NCBI GenBank assembly: GCA_012840355.1
Contig: DULN01000008.1
Location: 101,443-165,442 of the forward strand
Direction of reading: 5' to 3'
DNA length: 64,000 bases
Origin: Clostridiales bacterium
GTDB taxonomy: Bacteria; Bacillota; Clostridia; Oscillospirales; CAG-272
The position numbers were made by a program, and so were the translations under genes. Shown here piece after piece: positions 42,516-50,663 of the stretch. The notes under the pieces are model-generated. The model ran no database searches. It had not been told where the DNA came from and saw nothing but the letters and a program-made list of their open reading frames with translations. Numbering within the stretch: position 1 is the first letter of the stretch; every line of letters begins with the position of its first letter.

Positions 42516-42956
42516 TTATCTTTTCGGCGAGAGCTTCTTTGTTAGCGTGACGGACGTGCCTTTGCCCGGCTTCGAGCGCACCGAGAGCCTGTCGGTAAAG
42601 CTCTGCATAATCGCAAAGCCCATGCCGCCGCGCTCGCCTGTGGGATCGGTGGTGTAAAGCGGCTGCATCGCCTGCTTTATGTCCTCGATGCCCACGCCTT
42701 TGTCGGTGACCTTGATTTTTACGGTGCGGTCCTCGTAATACTTGCAGGTTATGTAAACCGTGCCCGGCGTGTCACGGTAGCCGTGGATTATCGCGTTTGT
42801 CACGGCTTCGGACACCGCACAGCGCAAATCGGACAGCTCCTCCACTGTCGGGTCAAGCTGCGCCACGAACGCCGACACCGCATAACGAGCAAAACCTTCG
42901 TTTATCGATTTTGAGTTGAACTCAAGCCTCATTTCGTTTACCGGCTTGTTTTTCAT
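42516..42956 (-). CDS. spoIIAB: Anti-sigma-F factor and serine kinase
   Basis: 146 residues of the GHKL ATPase family. N-box AVSEAVTNAIIHGY, G1 box VTDKGVGIEDI and G2 box GERGGMGFAIMQSFTDRL are intact. SpoIIAB binds and inhibits sigma-F and phosphorylates SpoIIAA on serine. Second gene of the spoIIA operon, 15 bases before sigF and about 40 after spoIIAA. Confidence 0.95.
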   Translation of the reverse strand: MKNKPVNEMRLEFNSKSINEGFARYAVSAFVAQLDPTVEELSDLRCAVSEAVTNAIIHGYRDTPGTVYITCKYYEDRTVKIKVTDKGVGIEDIKQAMQPLYTTDPTGERGGMGFAIMQSFTDRLSVRSKPGKGTSVTLTKKLSPKR

Positions 42957-42994
42957 ATCCTTCTGCCCTTTCGGATTCTAAGGCTTTACGCCCG

Positions 42995-43318
42995 TTATTT
43001 TATGATGTTAACTAATTTATTTGCGCCCGAGAGCAAAAGCAGGCGCTGGATCTGCTGCGACGGGCCTTTAACCGAAGTCGTCGCACCTAAAAGCTCGGCT
43101 TTCCCATATCGCCCGAGTATAAACCCAATCCCGGAGCTGTCCATAAAAGAGACTGACGAAACGTCGATGATTAGGTGTTTCGGCCTTTTCACCGCCAGCT
43201 CCCGGTCCGCTTCGCTGCGCAGGCGCCCGGCCGAGTGGTGGTCAAGCTCGCCCGAAAGCACCAGCGTCAGCGTTTTAGACTTTTCATCATACTCGATTTT
43301 GATGTCCGCCGTTTGCAT
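42995..43318 (-). CDS. spoIIAA: Anti-sigma-F factor antagonist
   Basis: About 107 residues, a STAS-domain protein. The phosphorylatable serine lies in VSFMDSSGIGFILGRY, and the N-terminal strands are IKIEYDEKSKTLTLVLSGEL. Its unphosphorylated form displaces sigma-F from SpoIIAB. The ATG at 43318 is preferred because CGGAGA lies upstream; an ATG 36 bases earlier has no ribosome site. First gene of the spoIIA operon. Confidence 0.94.
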   Translation of the reverse strand: MQTADIKIEYDEKSKTLTLVLSGELDHHSAGRLRSEADRELAVKRPKHLIIDVSSVSFMDSSGIGFILGRYGKAELLGATTSVKGPSQQIQRLLLLSGANKLVNIIK

Positions 43319-43502
43319 TTTCGCTTTCTCCGATTTAAATTTGGTTTCTTTCATTGTACAAAAAAAGCCGTGCGAAATATGTCAAATCGCGCAGCCGGGT
43401 AAAAAAATAAGCCCCCGTTAGCGAGGACAACCCTCGTACGGGAAGCTTTGCCGGCGACTGCCGGCTTATAATATGTTTTACGGCGACTGCCGCGTGTTTG
43501 AA

Positions 43503-43745
43503 CTATTCTTCAGTCCGGCTTTCGATGTACTCTGCAAGTTCGCGGACGGTGCGAATGTCCGCCACATCTTCTTCCGGGATAGTGATGCCGAAATACTCCT
43601 CCACCGCCATCAGTATTTCGACCACGTCGAGCGAGTCCGCTCCGAGGTCTTCAAAGATGTCGGCGTCTTCATCTACCGTATCGGTTTCGGCACGAAGTTG
43701 GTTTGAGACAATTTGGCTAATTTTTTCGAGAATGTCTACTTCCAT
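43503..43745 (-). CDS. acpP: Acyl carrier protein
   Basis: 80 residues, acidic. The 4'-phosphopantetheine attachment serine sits in LGADSLDVVEILMAVEEYFG, followed by ITIPEEDVADIRTV. It carries acyl chains in fatty-acid synthesis in the cytoplasm. The start is ATG 43745; a TTG at 43754 is closer to the GAGAGGG site and would add three residues. No fab genes adjoin it. Confidence 0.94.
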   Translation of the reverse strand: MEVDILEKISQIVSNQLRAETDTVDEDADIFEDLGADSLDVVEILMAVEEYFGITIPEEDVADIRTVRELAEYIESRTEE

Positions 43746-43796
43746 GAATGACAACAGTAACCCTCTCAATTATGTAGTGTTTTTTGAGCATTGATT

Positions 43797-43824
43797 ATTA
43801 TACCATATCGCTTGCGTAAATCAA
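43797..43824 (-). promoter_or_regulatory. Promoter of acpP
   Basis: On the minus strand: TTGATT, 16 bases, TATAAT. A 10-base palindrome AACGTACGTT lies further upstream at 43847-43856. Confidence 0.7.
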
Positions 43825-43905
43825 CATCTTCGCAAATTTAACTGTAAACGTACGTTAACAATTGTGTGACCTGAATTTTTCGGCATTGTAAATGCAAAAA
43901 ATGTA

Positions 43906-43934
43906 TTGACAAACGCGCTTTAGTTTGTTATAAT
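43906..43934 (+). promoter_or_regulatory. Promoter of the T-box/symporter unit
   Basis: TTGACA, 17 bases, TATAAT, a perfect consensus with initiation near 43941. Confidence 0.88.
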
Positions 43935-43940
43935 GTCAAA

Positions 43941-44243
43941 AAACTGAATATAACCATTATGGGCAGTGACCGGGAATAAACGCGCGGCGTTTAACGGCAA
44001 AGGATGCGGCTTACAGAGAGTAGCCGGTTGGTGAGAGGCGCACAAGCCGGACTTTGTTGGATACCTTCCGGTAGCCTCCGCGCTGAAATGCCTTTGCGGC
44101 AGAGTAGGAGGCGGCGTTTTCGCCGGACGTTACACCGGCGGGGGTATTATCATGTACCCGCAGAGTTATCAAATCGAGGTGGTACCGCGGACACACAGCC
44201 GCCCTCGTTTCGGGACATAGGTCTCGAAACAGGGCGGCTTTTT
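43941..44243 (+). promoter_or_regulatory. T-box riboswitch upstream of the sodium:solute symporter
   Basis: A leader of about 300 bases with stem I features (ACAGAGAG, GGTGAGAGG), the T-box sequence GAGGTGGTACCGCGG at 44176-44190, and a terminator (AGCCGCCCT...AGGGCGGCT then TTTTT, 44197-44243). T-boxes sense uncharged tRNA through a specifier codon. By position relative to the pheS leader the best candidate is ACC (Thr) at 44063-44065. CCT or CCG (Pro) just after it cannot be excluded. Confidence 0.9.
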
Positions 44244-44350
44244 GGTTTATATGTACCAGAAAAGGCAAATAAGACTTGCCGCCCCAAAAACCTTATGTCG
44301 CTAAAATATTATATACTCAAAATACAAAATTATTACGGAGGATTCGCAAA

Positions 44351-45838
44351 GTGTTTTGGAAAATCTTTCTGATCGTGTTCTTCTTTGCGGTGACTGCGGC
44401 AGTGGGATTTTACTACCGCAAATCTGCAAAGGATAGCGGCGACTTTATATTGGCGGGCCGTAATGTTGGGCCGTGGCTCTCGGCTTTCGCTTATGGCACG
44501 ACCTATTTTTCGGCGACGATTTTCGTAGGTTATGCCGGCCAGTTCGGCTGGATGTACGGTATCTCGGCGTTGTGGATAGGTCTTGGCAACGCGATAATCG
44601 GCAGCCTGCTCGCGTGGGTAGTGCTGGGCAGGCGCACGCGGATTATGACCAAGCACCTTGGCGCAAGCACGATGCCGGAGTTTTTAGCGCGCCGGTACGA
44701 CAGCCAAGCGCTAAAGCTTCTTGCCGCGCTTATTATAATTATATTCCTTGTTCCCTACACTGCCTCGGTTTACAAAGGGCTTGCAGGCATTTTTTCGATT
44801 TCGTTCGGCGTGCCGTTTATCTGGTGCATTATCGGCATGGCGGTGCTCACCGGCATTTATGTCGTAGTGGGCGGATATATGGCGACTGCCGTCAACAGCT
44901 TTCTGCAGGGCGTGATTATGCTCTTCGGCATAGTGCTCATCGTCGGCAGCGTGCTTGCGGGTGGCGGCGGGTTTATGCAGTCGCTTGAAAAGCTCTCGCA
45001 ACATACAAGCGAGCTTAACCCCAATCTCAACGGCTCGCTCGTCTCGATGTTCGGTCCCGACCCGCTTGGCCTGCTCGCAGTTGTGGTGCTGACGAGCCTT
45101 GGCCCGTGGGGCATGCCGCAGATGATACATAAATTCTACGCAATAAAAGACGAGCGCTCTGTAAAGCTTGGGACGATTATATCGACCGTTTTTGCGGTGT
45201 TTATCGCTTGCGGCTCGTATTTTATGGGCGGGTTCGGCAGGCTCTTCTACAGCGCCGAGACGGTAGTATACGACGACATTGTGCCGACGATGCTCACAAA
45301 AACGCTGCCCGACATACTCATAGGCGTAGTGCTGCTCGTGGTGATCTCGGCTTCGATTTCAACGCTTGCCTCGCTTGTGCTTGTCTCGTCGACGACGGTG
45401 GTTCGCGACTTTATCGGCAGCTTTATCGATAAAATCAAGGATAAGACCTCTCTTTTGCTTGTTCGCGCGCTTTGCGCCGTGTTTATTGCCATATCGGTGG
45501 TTATAGCCGCATATCCTACCAGCATGATTACGACGCTTATGGGGCTTTCCTGGGGCGCGCTAGCGGGTTCGTTTATCGGGCCGTTTATATACGGCCTCTT
45601 CTGGAAGCGCACGACTAAAGCCGCGTGCTTCGCCAATATGGTATTTGCGGTTGGGCTTATCGTGGCAAACGCCTTCTTGAAGTTTGCCTCACCCACGATG
45701 GTAGGCGCGATTGCGATGGTGGCATCGCTGGTCATAGTGCCTCTAGTCAGCTTTGTGACCCCCAAACTGCCAAAAGCTACGGTCGACTCGGCCTTTGTCG
45801 CCTACAGCGACGTAGCATCGCGCGAAAATGTGGCATAA
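44351..45838 (+). CDS. Sodium:solute symporter (SSS family), T-box controlled
   Basis: About 495 residues with 13 hydrophobic segments. SSS features: YYRKSAKDSGDFILAGRNVG, then PWLSAFAYGTTYFSA, GLGNAIIGSLLAWVVLGRR, and LGPWGMPQMIHKFYAIKD, the region resembling PutP-type transporters. It imports a small molecule with Na+. The GTG at 44351 is chosen because ACGGAGGA lies 8 bases upstream. The T-box leader implies that the substrate is an amino acid; PutP-like sequence favours proline, but the leader could also read threonine. Confidence 0.92.
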   Translation: MFWKIFLIVFFFAVTAAVGFYYRKSAKDSGDFILAGRNVGPWLSAFAYGTTYFSATIFVGYAGQFGWMYGISALWIGLGNAIIGSLLAWVVLGRRTRIMTKHLGASTMPEFLARRYDSQALKLLAALIIIIFLVPYTASVYKGLAGIFSISFGVPFIWCIIGMAVLTGIYVVVGGYMATAVNSFLQGVIMLFGIVLIVGSVLAGGGGFMQSLEKLSQHTSELNPNLNGSLVSMFGPDPLGLLAVVVLTSLGPWGMPQMIHKFYAIKDERSVKLGTIISTVFAVFIACGSYFMGGFGRLFYSAETVVYDDIVPTMLTKTLPDILIGVVLLVVISASISTLASLVLVSSTTVVRDFIGSFIDKIKDKTSLLLVRALCAVFIAISVVIAAYPTSMITTLMGLSWGALAGSFIGPFIYGLFWKRTTKAACFANMVFAVGLIVANAFLKFASPTMVGAIAMVASLVIVPLVSFVTPKLPKATVDSAFVAYSDVASRENVA

Positions 45839-45854
45839 ATGCGTTTTGTAAAAT

Positions 45855-45886
45855 AAAACCCTGCCGGGGATACCCGGCAGGGTTTT
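45855..45886. terminator. Bidirectional terminator between symporter and mltG
   Basis: AAAACCCTGCCGGG/CCCGGCAGGGTTTT perfect 14-bp stem with a 4-base loop. Confidence 0.93.
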
Positions 45887-45894
45887 ATTATTTC

Positions 45895-47685
45895 TTATCC
45901 CTGGTTTTTCATCGCGGCCTTTTCCTGTGCGACCAGCTGCTTGTTGGTTAGGTGCTCTTGGTAGGTTACCGCGAACAGGTTCTGGCCGTTGGGCCGTGCG
46001 ACGAAATAGTAGTAATTGACGTCGTCGGGGTACATTGCGCTGTGGATGGCGTTGAGCGTCGGATTTGTAATCGGCCCGGGCGGGAGTCCGGGGTATATAT
46101 AAGTGTTGTAAGGCGAGTCTAGCGCCAGATCGTCAGCCGTCAGTTCCTCATGGCGCTCGGGAAGTACATACTGGATTGTCGCGTCCGACTCGAGCTTGCC
46201 GCCTGTCACCGAGGGGTTTTTAAGGCGGTTGTGGAATACCGCTGAGATTGCGCCGAACTCATAAGTGAATTTGCCTTCCGCTTCTATCATCGAGGCGAGC
46301 GTTATAAGCTCGTCGACGGTCATGCCAAGCTCCTTGCAGCGCTCTTTGTAGGCTATATCGAACTTGGCAGCGAAGTTGTTAAGCAGCTTCCTTAAGATTT
46401 GCTCCTCGCTCCAGTCGGTGAAGAAATAGTAGGTGTCAGGGTAAAGGTAGCCTTCGAGCCTGTATTTGCGGCCTTCTTTGGGCTCGAGCTCGGCGATAAA
46501 CCAGTAGTTGTCAAAGTTGCCGTTCTCAATGGCGTTTATAAAACCTTCGCGCGTGCCCATGTGGTACTTGTTAACAAACAAGTCGATGATTTGGTCGACA
46601 GTATAGCCTTCGGGTATTGTTATGAGTATCTGCTCGCGCTCTTTTACCGGCCCTTTGAGAGTAGCGCGCAGCTGGTCGTAGTTCATCGAGGGTGTAACGG
46701 TATACTCGCCCGCGACAAAATCGCCGTTGTCGTTGCGCAACAACGCGTAGATCTTGAAGATATACGGGTATTTTATAACGCCCTTCTCATATAGTATGTC
46801 GGCGATGTTGTCGATTGTCGCGAACTCCGGTACCGTGACCGCAACTTTATTGTCGGGCTTGACGAAGGCAAACACGTCGTTGCCTATCGTGATGACAAAA
46901 TAGGATAAAAACCCCGAAACTGTGAGGACGAACACGATGTAGACAATAGCTTTAAGCAGGCTCGTGAGCGCCGAGCCGCGCTTTGCAGGCTCTTTCTCCT
47001 CAATGGCAGCGTCCTCTTCATCCGGAGCGCCGGCTGCCTCTTCGCTTACCACGCGCTTGTCGCGCGTGACTACCAGCTTTTCCGGTAAAAACTCGTCGGC
47101 GCGTTTGTAGCCGATCCTAACCCTGCCGCTGCCGGAGGAGCCGGCGACGCGTTTGGGAAGCGGCTTTGCCGGCTTCGGCGCGGTGACCCTCTTATCCGCG
47201 GTTTTACCGGTAGCATAAACTTCGGTGCGCGCGCCGCTGAGGCTTTCCGTCTGGCGCTTTGCCGCGTTCTGGCGCAAAATTTCGGGGTCGATAACCGGCA
47301 CCTCGAACTGCACTTCGCGAGGCAATGGCGCCTCTACCGGCTTTGCCGGCTGCGTGCGGGCAGGCGGACGCCGAACCGCTTCGGCGCGTTGCGGCTTCTG
47401 TGCGCCGTCAAGCTCAAGCATACGCAGCTGCTCGCGCGGGTTTATGTGCACCGGCAGCCGCTCGCTTGCGGATTGCGACGCGCCGGTGTTGCCTGCGTGC
47501 ATGTTTTTATCAGCTTGCGTGCGGTTACCAGCCGTGCCGCCATTATTCACGGCGTTTTGCCGGTTTTGGGGCTTTGTCAGCTTCGAGGGCATACGCGCCG
47601 CCCGGCGATGAGGAAAGCTTTGGCGCGCTTCGTCCGGGTTGTCAGCGCTATATTTTTTACCGTTTTGGGGATTTTGAAGCTCCAT
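45895..47685 (-). CDS. mltG: Endolytic murein transglycosylase MltG with long disordered N-terminus
   Basis: 596 residues. The first 230 are Arg/Pro/Ala/Lys-rich and look disordered. Then come one transmembrane helix (IVYIVFVLTVSGFLSYFVIT) and the YceG/MltG domain with a LysM-like part (VTVPEFATIDNIADILYEKG), the catalytic Glu in ITLASMIEAEGKFTYEFGAI, and YNTYIYPGLPPGPITNPTL. It cuts nascent glycan strands and sets their length. The cytoplasmic extension is much longer than usual. Last gene of a minus-strand run, starting 1 base beyond the stop of the CPBP gene. Confidence 0.92.
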   Translation of the reverse strand: MELQNPQNGKKYSADNPDEARQSFPHRRAARMPSKLTKPQNRQNAVNNGGTAGNRTQADKNMHAGNTGASQSASERLPVHINPREQLRMLELDGAQKPQRAEAVRRPPARTQPAKPVEAPLPREVQFEVPVIDPEILRQNAAKRQTESLSGARTEVYATGKTADKRVTAPKPAKPLPKRVAGSSGSGRVRIGYKRADEFLPEKLVVTRDKRVVSEEAAGAPDEEDAAIEEKEPAKRGSALTSLLKAIVYIVFVLTVSGFLSYFVITIGNDVFAFVKPDNKVAVTVPEFATIDNIADILYEKGVIKYPYIFKIYALLRNDNGDFVAGEYTVTPSMNYDQLRATLKGPVKEREQILITIPEGYTVDQIIDLFVNKYHMGTREGFINAIENGNFDNYWFIAELEPKEGRKYRLEGYLYPDTYYFFTDWSEEQILRKLLNNFAAKFDIAYKERCKELGMTVDELITLASMIEAEGKFTYEFGAISAVFHNRLKNPSVTGGKLESDATIQYVLPERHEELTADDLALDSPYNTYIYPGLPPGPITNPTLNAIHSAMYPDDVNYYYFVARPNGQNLFAVTYQEHLTNKQLVAQEKAAMKNQG

Positions 47686-47686
47686 T

Positions 47687-48676
47687 TTATATATTCTCCG
47701 AAATGCCGAGAGTGACTATAACAAAAGCCAAAACGCATAAAAGGAATGTTGGCGACACAAGCGCCTCAAGAGTTGCGCGCATTGGCGGTTTTTTTCGTTT
47801 TTTAACCCATGCGGGCGTCTCACGGTTGGTCACGCCGTAAAGATAATAAATTTTCTCAACCTGCCCCAGCGTCAAGGCAAGGCATACTAAAAACAGCGCC
47901 ACGCAGGTAAAAGTCAAAAACACCATGTTTTGAGGGTGTTTTATAAGAGAAAACAGGTACGGCTCAAGAAAGAGCTTGTAGATGTTGTTGATAAAATGCA
48001 CCGCCATCGCCGCAATAACCGAGCGGGTGACAAGCGCCACAGCGGCAAATATAATGCCGCCTAAAAAGTAAACCGGGAATTGCTTTATGCTAGAGTGCAT
48101 CAGCGCAAACAGCAGCGCCGACATAAGAGCCGCGCTTAGCCCGCCATAGCCGTCTTCCTCATACTCGGTGATTATTATCGACCGGAACACGAACTCCTCG
48201 GTAACGGCGGGCAGCGCTGCGAATGTTATTATTACATAGATTATGTTCGAGACCGACTGCGAGGCTAGCGGCATAAAACGGTCGTAGAGCGAAAAGCTCT
48301 CGATCGTGCCGGTATAGCTTAGCTCAGCGAGCCTTATCACCGCCGTACCGGTGAGCAGCGTCATCGCCGAAAGGATTAAAAACCAAACCCGCGTCGGTGG
48401 GAAAAGGCGGAGGTTTAGCTTCAGCGAATAACCGGTGCCCTTTAGCTTGCAAAAAAAGAGGGCGGGCAGCATGAAAATTACAAGCTGCAATATTATAATC
48501 GACAGGTATATGTTGTCTCGGAACTCAAGGGCTTCTATATCAATAAAACGCGAAAATGTGAGAAGCAGGTATATCACAAGCGAGAGCAGTGGTGCGGCTA
48601 GTACAGCCCCGCCGGGCAGCCGCTGGGCAGCGCTTTCTGCTTTTTTAGTTTTTCCCTTTTCCAACAGCCAAGACAC
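47687..48676 (-). CDS. CPBP-family intramembrane protease (Abi/CAAX type)
   Basis: 329 residues with about eight membrane helices. The three conserved CPBP motifs are present: VTEEFVFRS (EExxxR), LFALMHSS (FxxxH) and MAVHFINN. These form the glutamate protease active site in the membrane. Substrates are unknown; family members act in peptide maturation, immunity or signalling. The GTG at 48676 overlaps fthC by 32 bases; an internal start a few codons later is possible. Arranged fthC-CPBP-mltG. Confidence 0.88.
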   Translation of the reverse strand: MSWLLEKGKTKKAESAAQRLPGGAVLAAPLLSLVIYLLLTFSRFIDIEALEFRDNIYLSIIILQLVIFMLPALFFCKLKGTGYSLKLNLRLFPPTRVWFLILSAMTLLTGTAVIRLAELSYTGTIESFSLYDRFMPLASQSVSNIIYVIITFAALPAVTEEFVFRSIIITEYEEDGYGGLSAALMSALLFALMHSSIKQFPVYFLGGIIFAAVALVTRSVIAAMAVHFINNIYKLFLEPYLFSLIKHPQNMVFLTFTCVALFLVCLALTLGQVEKIYYLYGVTNRETPAWVKKRKKPPMRATLEALVSPTFLLCVLAFVIVTLGISENI

Positions 48677-49244
48677 CGTCCTCGGTAATAATCACGTCTA
48701 CCGCGACGTCGTAGCGCCCACGCGGCAGGCGGACGAAAAGGAACTGCGCCGGTATTAGCCCGACCTTCACGCCTGAAAAAGTTGCGAGAAAACGGTCATA
48801 GAATCCTTTCCCGTAACCGAGCCGGTAGCCTTCATAGTCAAAGGCGAGCGCTGGCACGATGCACATCGCGTGCACGCTCACGTTTTCGACGAAAAGCTCT
48901 GAGCCGGCTGGAGGCTCCGGTATGCCGTAAGTGCCGGTCGAAAGCTCATCGGTGCTGTTTACATAATAAAAGCGCATAGTGCGGCTCGACGGATCGGTGA
49001 CGGGGTAAGCGATACGCTTGCCGTCGGACAGCGCCGCACGCGCAACTTTGTTTACGTCAAGCTCGCCTTTTATTGGCGAGTAGAGCAGGACGGTATCGCT
49101 GTAGCGGTATGTTGCGAGCTGGCGCAGGTATCCGAAAATTTTCGACTCAATTTCGGCTTTTTCGGCTGGGTCAAACCGCTCGCGCTGGGCGAGCAGCTGC
49201 GAGCGAAGCCGGATTTTTTCGTTTTTTACTTGAATCTTTATCAC
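48645..49244 (-). CDS. fthC: 5-formyltetrahydrofolate cyclo-ligase
   Basis: 199 residues. The ATP and folate motifs are EKIRLRSQLLAQRERF, LLYSPIKGELDV and the signature LGYGKGFYDRFLATF. It converts 5-formyl-THF to 5,10-methenyl-THF with ATP, salvaging folate in the cytoplasm. The GTG start has AAGGAG 5 bases upstream. Confidence 0.94.
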   Translation of the reverse strand: MIKIQVKNEKIRLRSQLLAQRERFDPAEKAEIESKIFGYLRQLATYRYSDTVLLYSPIKGELDVNKVARAALSDGKRIAYPVTDPSSRTMRFYYVNSTDELSTGTYGIPEPPAGSELFVENVSVHAMCIVPALAFDYEGYRLGYGKGFYDRFLATFSGVKVGLIPAQFLFVRLPRGRYDVAVDVIITEDGVLAVGKGKN

Positions 49245-49321
49245 CTGTGCTCCTTATATTGCCGCGGGCGGCTCCGTGCCGGCGAGATCGCCTACGGGGC
49301 TGCCCACGGCGCGTACTTGGT

Positions 49322-49870
49322 TTAGCGTGTGTATATTACTGCTTTCTTAATACGCTCGGCAACTTCATAGCCTTTTAGCATGCGGACGATTTCAAACCCG
49401 AACTCGAGCGCTACGCCCATGCCGGCGGCGGTTATGATTTTGCCGTCGCAGATGACGGGCTTTTCGGAGAGCTTTGCGCCTTCAAGCTTGTCCTCAAACC
49501 CGGGATAGCAGGTCGCCTCCTTGCCTTGGAGGTAGCCGTTTACCCCGAGCACATACGGAGCGGCGCATATCGCGGCAAGGTATCCCCCCGCCGCGTAGGT
49601 GTGCGCGAGGCAGTCGCGGACCTCTTCCGACTTTTCAAGGTTTGTTGCGCCGGGCATACCGCCGGGCAGCACTACCATCTCAGGCGTCGTGCCTTTTATT
49701 TCGTTTATCGCAAGGTCGGCCTCTACTGCCACGCCCTGCGCGCTGACGACACGTTTGTCCTTCTTTATTGAAACGCTTTTAACGTCGACGCCAGCGCGCT
49801 TCATTATATCGTACGGCGCGAGTGCTTCGACCGTTTCAAAGCCGTCGGCTAAAAACAGGTATACCATCAT
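49322..49870 (-). CDS. DJ-1/PfpI-family protein
   Basis: 182 residues. The nucleophile elbow is AAICAAPYVLG with Cys102, and the acid is Glu17 in FETVEALAPYDIMKRAG; VVLPGGMPGATNL is typical of DJ-1/YajL-type proteins. Such proteins are reported as deglycases, chaperones or stress-response factors; which applies here is not known. The start has AAGGAGAG just upstream. Embedded in the uppP-ftsK-tmk run. Confidence 0.92.
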   Translation of the reverse strand: MMVYLFLADGFETVEALAPYDIMKRAGVDVKSVSIKKDKRVVSAQGVAVEADLAINEIKGTTPEMVVLPGGMPGATNLEKSEEVRDCLAHTYAAGGYLAAICAAPYVLGVNGYLQGKEATCYPGFEDKLEGAKLSEKPVICDGKIITAAGMGVALEFGFEIVRMLKGYEVAERIKKAVIYTR

Positions 49871-49896
49871 CGACTCTCCTTTCTTTTTTTTTTTTA

Positions 49897-50586
49897 TTAT
49901 TCGCCAAAACCCATTGCTTTCATTATATCCGCGTGGATCTCCTCCGGCGTACGCAATATAAGCTGCGGTGCGCCCTCGGATATATCGACGACGTATGCGG
50001 GAATAAGTTTCCACTCAAAGCGGGTCGCCGCGTAAAGCGCCGCAGTGCGGCAGGATTTTATATACTCAAAGTCGGTCTCATGTATATCGCGCGACTGACC
50101 GGTTTGGCTTGCGCGCTTTGCAATGAGCGACACCGAAAGCTCGGGCGGCATGTCAAGGTATATTACGCTGTCTGGCTCCGGTATTCCGAGCTTTTTGTAC
50201 TCGAAGTCCCATAGCCAATCGAGAAAGTTGTCCCATTCAGCGCGCGGCAGCTTGGCGAGCTGATGCACCGCGTTAGCCGAGGTGTACCGGCAAGCGACAA
50301 TCACGCAGTCGTCGCGCCGGTAGTCGGCATGCCAGTCTAGCCGGTAGGATATATATCTATCGCAGGCGAAAAAGGTAGACGCCGCATAAGCGCCGGTGTC
50401 CTCTGGGTGCTCGCCTAACCCTCCGCCAAGATACAGCTCGACAAAAGCGGAGCCTGCGGTCCCGCGGGTCGGGAATGATAGCTCGCGCACATACACGCCC
50501 TTACGCCGAAGCGCGTCGGCAGCCAGCTTTGCCTGCGTGGTTTTTCCGGAACCATCCGTTCCTTCTATGACAAACAACCTTGCCAT
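49897..50586 (-). CDS. tmk: Thymidylate kinase-like P-loop kinase
   Basis: About 229 residues. Walker A FVIEGTDGSGKTTQ, the substrate part ELSFPTRGTAGSAF, DR motif FFACDRYISY, and PDSVIYLDMPPELSVSLIAKR are as in TMK. It phosphorylates dTMP to dTDP. It is longer than usual bacterial TMK and has an insertion around HADYRRDDCVIVACRYTSA, so a related deoxynucleotide kinase cannot be excluded. The ATG at 50586 fits the family; a GTG 9 bases upstream is an alternative. Confidence 0.87.
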   Translation of the reverse strand: MARLFVIEGTDGSGKTTQAKLAADALRRKGVYVRELSFPTRGTAGSAFVELYLGGGLGEHPEDTGAYAASTFFACDRYISYRLDWHADYRRDDCVIVACRYTSANAVHQLAKLPRAEWDNFLDWLWDFEYKKLGIPEPDSVIYLDMPPELSVSLIAKRASQTGQSRDIHETDFEYIKSCRTAALYAATRFEWKLIPAYVVDISEGAPQLILRTPEEIHADIMKAMGFGE

Positions 50587-50663
50587 AAAGCACACTTCAT
50601 CTCTCGTTGTATTTTAAATAAAGCCCACTCCTTGGGCATGCGCTGTGCAATCCCACAAGAGTA

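Noticed and set aside
43847..43856. FapR or FabT operator in front of acpP
   Set aside because: The palindrome AACGTACGTT does not match known FapR or FabT consensus sites and lies upstream of the -35 box.
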